From: Colwellia marinimaniae | Lineage (GTDB): Bacteria > Pseudomonadota > Gammaproteobacteria > Enterobacterales > Alteromonadaceae | Assembly (NCBI RefSeq): GCF_002207865.1 | Contig: NZ_BDQM01000001.1 | Span: forward strand, 124,001 to 188,000 | DNA length: 64,000 bases | Direction: 5' to 3' | Shown: positions 38,555 through 47,497 of the stretch, in pieces | Position numbering within the stretch: position 1 is the first letter of the stretch | Layout: each line of letters opens with the position of its first letter | The notes under the pieces: generated by a model | Told to the model about the DNA's origin: nothing | Database searches by the model: none | The model's input: the letters and a program-made list of their open reading frames with translations, nothing else | Program-made: the position numbers and the translations under genes

Positions 38555-39163
38555 TTAGATATATTCAAAGGCCTTAATTACCCGACTGACACCGTTAATA
38601 TTACGAGTGATCTCAACGACAATATTTGCTTCTTCTCTCGTTACTAAGCCTAGCAGGAATACTTCAGAATTTTCGGTTACCACCTTAACATCCTTGGCAT
38701 TTACTTCACTACTGGCAAGTAGGGCTGATTTCACTTTAGAGGTTAGCCAAATATCATTGCTTTGCGTGGTTATGGCGGTAGTAGAGCTAATACGTATCTG
38801 GTTGTGTATGGTAACGATATTAGGCACGTCTTGTATGGTTTTAATAGCAAGATCTCTAAGGTAGCTGTTAGGCGCTTGTCCGACGACTAAAACAGTGCCA
38901 TTGATACTAATAACATGTAAGTTAGTGTTTTTAGCCAATGCTTTTTGCTTATTTAATTCATTATGGGCATTAAACTCAATGCGTTGATCGTCTATTTGTT
39001 TGCTAAAGCTACGCCTATCGGCGACCATAGTTGCACCTGCGGTTACTGCGATCACAGTGGCAACTGCACAACCTTGTAAAGCAGATATGAGCATTAACAA
39101 ACCAGCCATGCGGGCAACTCTTGCTTTAGCCAATACTGAGGTGTGGCTTAGTAGAGTAAACAT
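38555..39163 (-). CDS. dolP: BON-domain outer membrane lipoprotein DolP (YraP)
   Basis: The 202-residue lipoprotein has a signal with lipobox ALQGC (Cys32) and two BON domains (about 70-130 and 135-200), as in E. coli DolP, which keeps the outer membrane intact under division stress. BON-type segments are HVISINGTVLVVGQAPNSYLRD and VFLLGLVTREEA. ATG at 39109 is an alternative start that would shorten the leader. Its start follows directly after the diaA stop. Neighbours diaA, yraN and lpoA are as in E. coli. Confidence 0.93.
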   Translation of the reverse strand: MFTLLSHTSVLAKARVARMAGLLMLISALQGCAVATVIAVTAGATMVADRRSFSKQIDDQRIEFNAHNELNKQKALAKNTNLHVISINGTVLVVGQAPNSYLRDLAIKTIQDVPNIVTIHNQIRISSTTAITTQSNDIWLTSKVKSALLASSEVNAKDVKVVTENSEVFLLGLVTREEANIVVEITRNINGVSRVIKAFEYI

Positions 39164-39772
<609 letters not shown>

Positions 39773-39815
39773 CTATATTTCGTTAATTTTATTTATTGTA
39801 TTAAATTTAAAAAGG

Positions 39816-40205
39816 TTAAAAGGCATTTTTTAGCCAAGTGACCTGTGGATTATTTATATCACCTTCGAGCGCCACGACATCAATACGACAGGGCGTATTA
39901 TATTCATTTAAACCGGCTTGATGCAGATAAAATGTTACGCAATGTTTAACTTTCTGCTGCTTACTCGAAGGAATAGCAGCCAGAGCTCCGCCAAACGCCT
40001 TACTTTTACGATACTTTACTTCAATAAACACATAAGTATCGCCATCAAGCATGATCAGATCAACTTCTCCTTGACGACAGTGGTAGTTTTTATCAATAAG
40101 GCTTAAACCTTGCTCGACTAAAAATTGTTGAGCAAACTGCTCGCTAATCTTACCCTTATCCGTACCCGTGTCATTTTGACGGGTAGCGCGCTTATTCCAT
40201 AGCAA
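39816..40205 (-). CDS. yraN: YraN family protein (UPF0102, nuclease-like fold)
   Basis: The 129-residue protein belongs to UPF0102: GKISEQFAQQFLVEQGLSLIDKNYHCRQGEVDLIMLDGDTYVFIEVKYRK has the ExK-type nuclease-like core, with Glu and Lys in EVKYRK. Its function is not established. The start is TTG at 40205 because no ATG or GTG lies before the conserved region; this overlaps the lpoA 3' end by 14 bases. Confidence 0.92.
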   Translation of the reverse strand: MLWNKRATRQNDTGTDKGKISEQFAQQFLVEQGLSLIDKNYHCRQGEVDLIMLDGDTYVFIEVKYRKSKAFGGALAAIPSSKQQKVKHCVTFYLHQAGLNEYNTPCRIDVVALEGDINNPQVTWLKNAF

Positions 40206-42243
40206 TAGATACTACCTTGTTATTTTTATAGCTGCCCCAGAGTAAACTGCGCGTTAAAATATTATTTTTATTAAGTTTTAACGTCCCTGTTTGGCCCCAA
40301 TGTTGAAGATACGGTGCTTGCTGCATTAAAGGGATTTTACTGATAAGTTGATAGCTATCATAGCCCATAGCGAAAAGGCGTGATAAGCCATCACTGCGCT
40401 TGGGCCATAACTGCTGACTAAGTGTCGCTAACTCGGTATTTTGCGCACTGGTGAGTAACCAGGGGATCTCGGTAAAGGTTAACCCTTGTAAATCACTATT
40501 ACTACTGTAATCGCTGCGGGTGCTATGGCTACGAGAGCTAGCAAAAACCGGAATTATTTTAGCAAAGGGGCTAATGTTAACTTCAATGTAAGGCTTCACT
40601 AATCGTGTTTGCTCTGGAGTGCCAACCAGATAAATCATATCAATATCACGGCGATTTCTTGTTTGCGCTTTTATACTTTGATTAAGCTGGCTTTTAAGTT
40701 TATTAATGCGGGTTTTACTCTTGTCTACCGATAAACTGGCTTTAATATTCGCTTGCATTTGCGCGCCAGTATTGTAATAAACCACTGCTATGGTGTTACC
40801 GGTAATGCGTTGCCATTGTTTAACAAAGGCTTGAGCAATGCGTTTACTGACAACATTTTTTTGGCTTAATACGATAGGGTGCTGATAGTTTTGACGGCTC
40901 AATGTTGCGGCCGCTTGCTTGGCTTCATCCTCTGGGCGCATAGAAAGTACAGTATGGTGCTCAGTGAGTGAGGCCTTTGCCGGGATATTTAGTAACAAGG
41001 TTGAAATAGCTTTGCTGTTAGAGCCACCCTGCAGGTAACTTTCTATAGCCGAGTCACTATTAATGGCGCTGATATAATCAAATGGCTGGTCGAGCACACT
41101 AGTGGCCGTATGAAAAACGTCTTGGTTATTGTTATCTTGATGATTAATGTTAAATAAGCCCGAGTTAGCATTAAGCATATAATCACTTTTTGACTGTGCT
41201 TGGGCACTGGTGTGGCTAATATACTGGTCTACATTTTTTTTAAGTAATGGACCAATAACATAGTCAATTTTTAAGGTGGCAAGTTCATTGCTTAAACCAT
41301 ACCAATTAACCATATTAGAGTCTAAAAAGTGTAGCTTTTTAGTGTCATCATTAGCAAAACTGGCCAGTATACCTTGTTGGATAGCTAAGCCAGCAGCATG
41401 TTGTTTTCCCGTTAGGGGTAGTATTACTGCAATGTTTTCAATGTTTTTTTCTATAATACTTTGCTCAGCAAGCTGTATTGCTATGACGTTAGCCGGGTGG
41501 CGTTTGAATTTTTTTTGCCACATAGCTAGGTGATATTGCATTTGTCCTTGTTTACCGCCATATTTATTAGCCAAAACGGTTAAGCGCAACCAGCCTTTAC
41601 TCTCAGGGGCTTTATCCAAAGCAAGTAAACTAAGTTGCCATTGAGATAAGCGTATTAAGTTATGCCAAATATCTTCGATTTGTTGCTTACTTTGTGCCGA
41701 GGGCTGGGTTAAAGAAAAAGCGTATAATTGCGCATTTAACGCGGCAATAGCTTGCTGCTTTGCTTGCAGGGCGCTACTTAATAATCGGTAGTATGTTGCG
41801 CTAAGGCTTATATCATTATCAAGGGTGTATTGTTCGAGTTGTTCAAGTTGTATATGGCTTGCTGAATAATAGCCAAGGTGTTGTAAACTACTGATTTTAA
41901 TTAACAGCAATTGTACCCTAGCTTGAATAGGGTTAGCTATTTGTGCATCGATTAGCGGCAGGGTTTTATCGGCAAGCCATAGCGCTTTAGCATAATTCTT
42001 TTGTTGAAAAAATAATTTTGTTGCTGTGATCAACTCCATGACCGCTGCATCACTTGCTAACGTTTTCGCTAGGGCTAAGTGTTGTTCAGCCGATAATGCC
42101 GCAGAGTCTATGGTGATTTCTTCAGGCTCAGTAGTCGTTTGACTAGCTGTTGTTGGTTTAGATGTTTGCTGAGTGCTACAGCTTGTTAATAAGGTCAGTA
42201 ATAAAACCGGTAAAATTCGAGTTTTAAATGCTCGCAAGCACAT
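40192..42243 (-). CDS. lpoA: Penicillin-binding protein activator LpoA
   Basis: LpoA is an outer membrane lipoprotein that activates PBP1A. The preferred start is the ATG at 42243, which gives a signal peptide with lipobox LLTSC (Cys22). The longer frame to 42396 would add 51 unlikely residues. An N-terminal TPR-like helical domain follows (to about residue 270), then a periplasmic-binding-protein-like LppC domain. The product is 683 residues. It is upstream of yraN in the standard order. No clear ribosome-binding site precedes the chosen ATG. Confidence 0.9.
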   Translation of the reverse strand: MCLRAFKTRILPVLLLTLLTSCSTQQTSKPTTASQTTTEPEEITIDSAALSAEQHLALAKTLASDAAVMELITATKLFFQQKNYAKALWLADKTLPLIDAQIANPIQARVQLLLIKISSLQHLGYYSASHIQLEQLEQYTLDNDISLSATYYRLLSSALQAKQQAIAALNAQLYAFSLTQPSAQSKQQIEDIWHNLIRLSQWQLSLLALDKAPESKGWLRLTVLANKYGGKQGQMQYHLAMWQKKFKRHPANVIAIQLAEQSIIEKNIENIAVILPLTGKQHAAGLAIQQGILASFANDDTKKLHFLDSNMVNWYGLSNELATLKIDYVIGPLLKKNVDQYISHTSAQAQSKSDYMLNANSGLFNINHQDNNNQDVFHTATSVLDQPFDYISAINSDSAIESYLQGGSNSKAISTLLLNIPAKASLTEHHTVLSMRPEDEAKQAAATLSRQNYQHPIVLSQKNVVSKRIAQAFVKQWQRITGNTIAVVYYNTGAQMQANIKASLSVDKSKTRINKLKSQLNQSIKAQTRNRRDIDMIYLVGTPEQTRLVKPYIEVNISPFAKIIPVFASSRSHSTRSDYSSNSDLQGLTFTEIPWLLTSAQNTELATLSQQLWPKRSDGLSRLFAMGYDSYQLISKIPLMQQAPYLQHWGQTGTLKLNKNNILTRSLLWGSYKNNKVVSIAME

Positions 42244-42377
42244 TGAAAAATAATCTAATCCTATTGGCTTTATTCTTACAAGTAAGGACGCTGTTTTTAC
42301 CACAATAAATAAATCCGTGCATATTACTATCAGTATAAGGTTATAATAAACGCCAACGAAGTTAGTCTCAACTAATA

Positions 42378-42687
42378 TATACCCAAGTGACTTCAAAATG
42401 CTCGTTTCAGGCGCTTGAGCGATTCATGATCAAAGCGTATATTTCATTAATGGTTGTAGGAGAATATTCTCCTGCACTCTATATTAAGCTGCATCCATGC
42501 AGCGTCCTTAATGAACATATGCAATGATTAACGTGATTTTCAGCCGCCCCCTAATTGGCTGGTTTAGAACCGCTTTATCCATCGTTATTGATTTCGACCA
42601 GGGAATAACCTTCTCTTCAATCAATGCCTTGCCTAAAGACGTTGCTAATTCCAGCTGAACCCTGCATCTTGATATGACTTGGGTATA
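42378..42687. mobile_element. MITE-like element with 24-bp imperfect inverted ends
   Basis: The left end TATACCCAAGTGACTTCAAA and its continuation to 42401 is matched by the reverse complement of the right end (42664-42687), which reads TATACCCAAGTCATATCAAG and on to ATGC. The 310-bp interior has no real gene; a 65-codon open frame (42508-42705) is probably chance. It lies between the lpoA start and rsmI. CTAATA occurs just outside both ends (42372-42377 and 42690-42695), but one copy is separated by two bases, so a target duplication is not certain. I see no other copy in this window. Confidence 0.65.
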
Positions 42688-42723
42688 AGCTAATATAACC
42701 GCCAAATTGAGTGAATAAGTGAC

Positions 42724-43575
42724 ATGAGTGAAACAACCCTAACCCCAGCTACCCTCTATATTGTTGCAACCCCTATTGGCAACCTAGGTGATATCAGCCA
42801 AAGAGCTATTGATATATTAACGCAAGTTGATGTTATTGCTTGTGAAGATACTCGTCATACGGGAAAACTATTGGCTGCCTTTGCCATTAAAAATAAAACC
42901 ATGTCATTACATGATCACAATGAACGTCAACGCCAAGACCAAGTGGCGAGCATGTTACAAGAAGGCAAAACTATTGCGCTTGTATCAGATGCCGGTACGC
43001 CATTAATCAGTGATCCTGGTTTTCATATTGTTCGCCATTGTCGTAGCCTTGGTCTGAAAGTCTCGCCAATTCCAGGGCCTTGTGCGGTAATCTCAGCGCT
43101 GTCTGTGGCAGGTCTACCCACGGATAGATTTACCTTCGAAGGTTTTTTACCGTCTAAATCAGCGGCCAGACAAGCAAAATTAGCGAATTTATTAGAAGAG
43201 CCACGTACCATGGTGTTCTATGATGCGCCACGTCGAGCAATTGATACGCTTGCCGATATTGTAAAAGTATTAGGTGGTCAACGTCATGTGGTTATTTCTC
43301 GTGAGTTAACGAAAACCTTTGAGACCATTCACTCTGATACGGCTGAAAATCTATTAGTTTGGTTACAAGAAGATGCAAATCAGCTGAAAGGTGAAATGGT
43401 TTTAATCATTGAAGGCAACAAAATTGATGCTGATGCTATACCAGCAAAAGCCATTGATACGCTGAAACTATTGTTGGCAGAAATGAAACCTAAAAAAGCC
43501 TGTGCAATTACCGCTGAAATTTATGGCGTAAAGAAAAATGCTTTATATGATATTGCCCTGAGTATTAAGTCTTAG
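42724..43575 (+). CDS. rsmI: 16S rRNA (cytidine-1402-2'-O)-methyltransferase RsmI
   Basis: RsmI methylates the ribose of C1402 in 16S rRNA using S-adenosylmethionine. The 283 residues show the tetrapyrrole-methylase-like fold with LYIVATPIGNLGDISQRAIDIL, ACEDTRHTGKLL, VSDAGTPLISDPG, PIPGPCAVISALSVAGL and MVFYDAPRR. It is divergent from lpoA across the MITE-like element, as the rsmI-lpoA pair is in E. coli. Confidence 0.97.
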   Translation: MSETTLTPATLYIVATPIGNLGDISQRAIDILTQVDVIACEDTRHTGKLLAAFAIKNKTMSLHDHNERQRQDQVASMLQEGKTIALVSDAGTPLISDPGFHIVRHCRSLGLKVSPIPGPCAVISALSVAGLPTDRFTFEGFLPSKSAARQAKLANLLEEPRTMVFYDAPRRAIDTLADIVKVLGGQRHVVISRELTKTFETIHSDTAENLLVWLQEDANQLKGEMVLIIEGNKIDADAIPAKAIDTLKLLLAEMKPKKACAITAEIYGVKKNALYDIALSIKS

Positions 43576-43617
43576 CCTTAAATAAATTAGTCAATAATAT
43601 TGATTAAACAAAGTTCA

Positions 43618-43645
43618 TAGACTTTTTGCCTAGATAAGGTAAAAT
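43618..43645 (+). promoter_or_regulatory. Promoter of rnpB
   Basis: TAGACT (43618-43623) and TAAAAT (43640-43645) are spaced by 16 bases. Transcription would start about six bases after the -10 box, at the predicted 5' end of the RNase P RNA. Confidence 0.6.
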
Positions 43646-43651
43646 GCGCGC

Positions 43652-44081
43652 GAGTTGACCAGACAATCGCTGGCTAGTTTACGTAAGTATTTCTAGCGGG
43701 AGGAAAGTCCGGGCTCCAATGAGCAGGGTGCCAGGTAACGCCTGGGCGGCGTGAGCCGACGACAAGTGCAACAGAGAGAAGACCGCCGATGACCTAATTA
43801 CTTTATTTATAAGGTAAAGAGGCACAGGTAAGGCTGAAAGGGTGCGGTAAGAGCGCACCGGGCCACTGGTAACAGTTGGCAGCAGGGTAAACTCCACCTG
43901 GAGCAAGACCAAATAGGGTTTCATGATTATTGTTACGCAAGTTACAATGATATAAGCGTGGCTCGCGTGGAAACCGGGTAGGTTGCTTGAGCTATAGAGC
44001 GATTTATAGCCTAGACGAATGATTGTCATCTCATTTACTTTTAGTAACTGAGCTACAAAACCCGGCTTATGTGGTCAACTC
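43652..44081 (+). ncRNA. rnpB: RNase P RNA component (bacterial type A)
   Basis: RNase P RNA is the ribozyme that trims the 5' leader of tRNA precursors. The 5' end GAGTTGACC pairs with the 3' GGTCAACTC (44073-44081). In between lie the hallmark GGAGGAAAGTCCGGGCTCC (43698-43716), ACAGAGAGAAGACCGCC and GGTGCGGTAAGAGCGCACC elements, CCACTGGTAACAG, and the core GTGGCTCGCGTGGAAACC region. Total length is about 430 bases, close to E. coli (377) with larger variable arms. It follows rsmI directly, on the + strand. Confidence 0.97.
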
Positions 44082-44094
44082 AACTAATTTAGTA

Positions 44095-44141
44095 ACCGCC
44101 TGATCTATTTATACTTATTTTAAGTGTAAAGGTCAGGCGGT
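44095..44141 (+). terminator. Terminator of rnpB
   Basis: ACCGCCTGA (44095-44103) pairs with TCAGGCGGT (44133-44141). The inner parts TTTATACTT and AAGTGTAAA extend the stem with one wobble. The hairpin is 47 bases long, with only a weak A+T tail after it. Confidence 0.65.
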
Positions 44142-44849
44142 ATTATAAAACCCTTTCAAATCAAATTGCACATTCAATAAATTGTACACTCAATAAATGG
44201 TACCCTTTTGCTACACCATTCTTAAAATCGACTTCAAACTCTTCTAATATTAATTAAATAAATCTAGTGTAAATTTTACTAGGAAATGCATTTCGGCTTA
44301 TTTTTACTTCTGCTAGGCTGCAACTTAATTATTATTTACGAATTTTCAAAAGACTCATTAAAAATTTAAACCTGGTACACCTTTTGGTACACCAATTTTG
44401 TTTTTAACTTTTGAAAGTAGAAGTTGAGCACAAAAACAAGGCAAACTATCGCTGGTTTTAAATACTTTTCTTTTAGGAAATACACCTTTTATCTGAGGAT
44501 GAAGGTGCTTAAACGTATGGGAAGCAGAGAAATAAAGCTATGTGACGGACTAAATTTATTAGCTAACATTTTGCAAAGTTAAGTACATTATCAATAGGTA
44601 AACAGATAAAGATATTTGAAAAACTTATGATAAGTTGTTCGCAAAGCTGAGATTAGAAAAATTGTGTTATCGATTTTCTAACTAGCGTTAAACGATTTTG
44701 GCGAGAGACTTGATCTTTACATAACTTTACTAGGCTATCTATTTAAAACAACACGCGAGTGCTCTACAGTAATATTACCTCGATAGAGCAGAGCTATATA
44801 TGCTCCCTTCGCAATTTATAAATAAAGATGAGTCATTTAAGGGTTTTTC
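44142..44849. other. Gene-free stretch with repeated att-like sequence
   Basis: These 708 bases contain no convincing gene. Two similar 21-22 base motifs, TGGTACCCTTTTGCTACACC plus A (44198-44218) and TGGTACACCTTTTGGTACAC plus CA (44373-44394), lie 175 bases apart. TGCTCTA...TAGAGCA (44760-44790) is a small inverted repeat before the next gene. The stretch is A+T-rich and may be a scar of past integration next to rnpB. No integrase gene is present. Confidence 0.5.
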
Positions 44850-46373
44850 ATGTCTAAAACTTTGATAATTAATCCAGTTAAACGTGGCTTTAAAACTATT
44901 GTCTTATTACTATTATCGTTTAGTTTACTCGCCTGTGGTGGTAGTGATAGCGATACGGAAAGTACCTTAGAACCAACGCCAGAGCCCATTCCTACTCCGG
45001 TACCGGATCCTACTCCGGTACCGGATCCTACTCCTGTAGCCGACCCTACTTCAGGGTATATTACTAACCCTGACTTGAATGAAACACCTAATGGCATGTT
45101 GAATGCGGTATTAACCAATCGCAATCCAGATTGTCGTGCCTATGTGACTGATGATAATAATGGCGATTATGGTGCAAGAGGGATCACTGATAGGTCAAAC
45201 TTAGCCGTTGGTGCACCCTATTTTCCAGGGTCAAACAAAGAAAGCATTGTCATCATTGATTTAGTTATCGTTAGCGGTGGTTATATTCAAAACCCAAGTA
45301 ATCCAGATCAGCCAGGCAGTTGGAATTATGCAGTTGTTATTGAAACTAATGATGCTGAATTAGCCACGCATTGTCGAATGCAGCATAATATGATCCCAAA
45401 TCATGATTTAGGTTGGGATGTTGGTGCACCTAATGAAGACAACGTATGGGTAACTGAAATAGACCATGATGATATGCAAATAACTTACCTTCCCGTTAAT
45501 CCTCAATTTTCTAACCCTTTAGTGGCCGATGATACCGATCGTAATCCTACTAACTTTATGGACTACGACGGTATTTTATTAAACGGTATTGGCATCGCGA
45601 TGGATTCAGGTTTTTGCTACAACCCGGATCATGCACGTGTTAATGCTGCTGGTAACTCAACAGGTTGCGGTGACGGTTCTGTTTGGTTTGAAATACCCGC
45701 TTATACTCTGCAAGAGCCTTCGGCAGAAAAAATGGCCGCTATTTTTGATGAATATTTTGGTCATGGTTTTGAGGGCACATATCATTACCATGCAATGACA
45801 CACCCTTTACAATCCAATGACGAAGCAACAATAGCACCTGGCCTAAATGGTTCACCGTTAATTGGTTTTGCCAAAGACGGATTTCCTATTTATGGCAAGT
45901 GGTTTATAAATACAGAGGGAGACTTAGTTAAAGCTAAATCAGGCTACAAGCTTAAAAATTGGCCCTTGAATCCGGATGAAAATGGTTTTGGTCAATCCCG
46001 TCAACCTTATACCAATACCCCGCCATTTAAAGAACACGGTACGCCACCAACACCTTGGGATGTACTAAATCGTGCACAAGATTTTGACTTTAGCTTTACT
46101 AGTGAACCTTTTGGTATACCGCTAGGCCGGTATATTGACGACTGGGTTTATGATAATGGCAATACTGGCAATTTAGATGAATGCAATGGTGCTACTGATG
46201 TTAACGGTGTTTATGGTTATTATATAACCAATGAGTACCCCTATGGACCTATTTGTACCTTTGGTGTACATGAACCATCGTTTGGTAAAGTCCCTCCATT
46301 ACGCTGGGATGATGAATTAACGGACCCAGGGAGAATATTCGATGAGATGGGTAATAAAATTAATGGCCACTAA
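44850..46373 (+). CDS. YHYH-domain lipoprotein
   Basis: The 507-residue protein begins with a lipoprotein signal and lipobox (SFSLLACGGSDSD, Cys28), then a Pro/Thr/Asp repeat linker (PTPVPDPTPVPDPT) and a large extracytoplasmic domain. The domain contains GTYHYHAMTH, the motif that names the YHYH family (PF14240, unknown function), with a following GLNGSPLIGFAKDGFPIYG segment. It is probably attached to the outer membrane or secreted. The His-rich motif suggests metal binding (inference). No neighbour on the same strand helps with function. Confidence 0.8.
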   Translation: MSKTLIINPVKRGFKTIVLLLLSFSLLACGGSDSDTESTLEPTPEPIPTPVPDPTPVPDPTPVADPTSGYITNPDLNETPNGMLNAVLTNRNPDCRAYVTDDNNGDYGARGITDRSNLAVGAPYFPGSNKESIVIIDLVIVSGGYIQNPSNPDQPGSWNYAVVIETNDAELATHCRMQHNMIPNHDLGWDVGAPNEDNVWVTEIDHDDMQITYLPVNPQFSNPLVADDTDRNPTNFMDYDGILLNGIGIAMDSGFCYNPDHARVNAAGNSTGCGDGSVWFEIPAYTLQEPSAEKMAAIFDEYFGHGFEGTYHYHAMTHPLQSNDEATIAPGLNGSPLIGFAKDGFPIYGKWFINTEGDLVKAKSGYKLKNWPLNPDENGFGQSRQPYTNTPPFKEHGTPPTPWDVLNRAQDFDFSFTSEPFGIPLGRYIDDWVYDNGNTGNLDECNGATDVNGVYGYYITNEYPYGPICTFGVHEPSFGKVPPLRWDDELTDPGRIFDEMGNKINGH

Positions 46374-46769
46374 ACTTTGTCTCTAGCCAGACAGCCAACC
46401 ACGATGGTTAGCATGAGTGATTTTAATTGATGTTTCCATAAGTCTGTAGGTTAAGTATATTAAGTTAAAACAGTGGGTTAAATTTTCAATTCAAGCTGAC
46501 TCAATTCGTTAAAAGCAGACATTTATGGCTTCGATGGTAAGGCTTACTATCGGCTTAGCGTAGAGAAGGCGAAAAAATTATAAAAATCACCTCAAACACC
46601 AGCAACTTATCGACAAACTCTTTTAAATTTGTATTCATTCATTGAACTGGGCTCTTGGATGGTGCTTGCTGTCAGTTGGCTGTTATCTGCCAAGGATTAA
46701 TAATGAAACAGAGCACTCTAGCGTTAGTCGCTCAGTTTATCAACAGCATTAGTAACTATCATATTTGTA
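46374..46769. other. Intergenic region without visible gene
   Basis: The 396 bases between the convergent YHYH lipoprotein and binding-protein genes hold only short open frames with no family resemblance. I saw no strong terminator hairpin. Confidence 0.5.
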
Positions 46770-47486
46770 TTATTTGTACTTTGAGATTATTGCTTCGATG
46801 GTGCCGTCGGTATACATTAGTTTCAGCTCTTGGCGTAACTTATTCACTTTAATTTCAGCTACTTTGGTATTGCAGGCAAGCGCACGCAACGTTGAAAAGT
46901 AAACTAATTGTTCTTTCATGTTGGTAATTTTATGCTTATCTGCTAAATATTTAGCAGATAAGGTATCGGCTGCCCATACATCTATTCTGTTCTTCATCAG
47001 TTTATGAATATTCGGTGCATCTCTTGGTGTTATTCTCACGTCATAACCCCAGCTAGTTAGATATTCAGCCACAGCACTGCCGTTATAAGTACCAATTATT
47101 AGCCCCTTAGCATCATCAATTGTTACCAGTTTATGAGGCGAATCCTTCCGCGTATAAAAGCCAGTTTGAGTAATTAGAATAGGGCTTATCCAGTGATAGG
47201 TCGCCTCTCGTTCCTGATTCCGCTGCATCGGGAAAATACATGTGTTTGCATCACTCAAAGACATTCGCATAGCACGTTTCCATGGCACAATTATTATTTC
47301 ATAATCAAAGCCTGCCCGCTCAAAGAGTTGAGAGACAATATCAATACTTGCACCGGTTCCGCTACCATTGCCTCTAATACTATAAGGCGGTAATTCCTCT
47401 GTTAATAAAGTAAATGTGGTTGCATAGACGGATGACACTAATATGTTCAGCATAAACACAGTTAAATACGTAACACGAATTTTCAT
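46770..47486 (-). CDS. Periplasmic amino-acid-type solute-binding protein (SBP_bac_3-like)
   Basis: The 239-residue protein from the ATG at 47486 has a signal peptide (cleavage near VYATT) and a bilobed type II binding-protein core with LLTEELPPYSIRGNGSGTGASIDIVSQLFERAGFDYEI, WKRAM and the Asp-containing hinge region NRIDVWAADTLSAKYLA. It resembles orphan SBP_bac_3 proteins of marine gammaproteobacteria that are not tied to a permease. The ATG follows the end of the GlpV-like gene by 11 bases, so both belong to one transcript. Ligand is unknown. Confidence 0.8.
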   Translation of the reverse strand: MKIRVTYLTVFMLNILVSSVYATTFTLLTEELPPYSIRGNGSGTGASIDIVSQLFERAGFDYEIIIVPWKRAMRMSLSDANTCIFPMQRNQEREATYHWISPILITQTGFYTRKDSPHKLVTIDDAKGLIIGTYNGSAVAEYLTSWGYDVRITPRDAPNIHKLMKNRIDVWAADTLSAKYLADKHKITNMKEQLVYFSTLRALACNTKVAEIKVNKLRQELKLMYTDGTIEAIISKYK

Positions 47487-47497
47487 AATTGCACACC

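Noticed and set aside
42244..42396. N-terminal extension of lpoA
   Set aside because: It would place the lipoprotein signal internally; starting at 42243 puts the lipobox at the expected distance.
42508..42705. 65-codon open frame on the minus strand inside the MITE-like element
   Set aside because: It crosses the right end of the element and shows no start signal, domain or ribosome-binding site; a chance frame is likelier.
43679..44029. 116-codon minus-strand open frame
   Set aside because: It lies inside the RNase P RNA gene, whose conserved elements explain the sequence.
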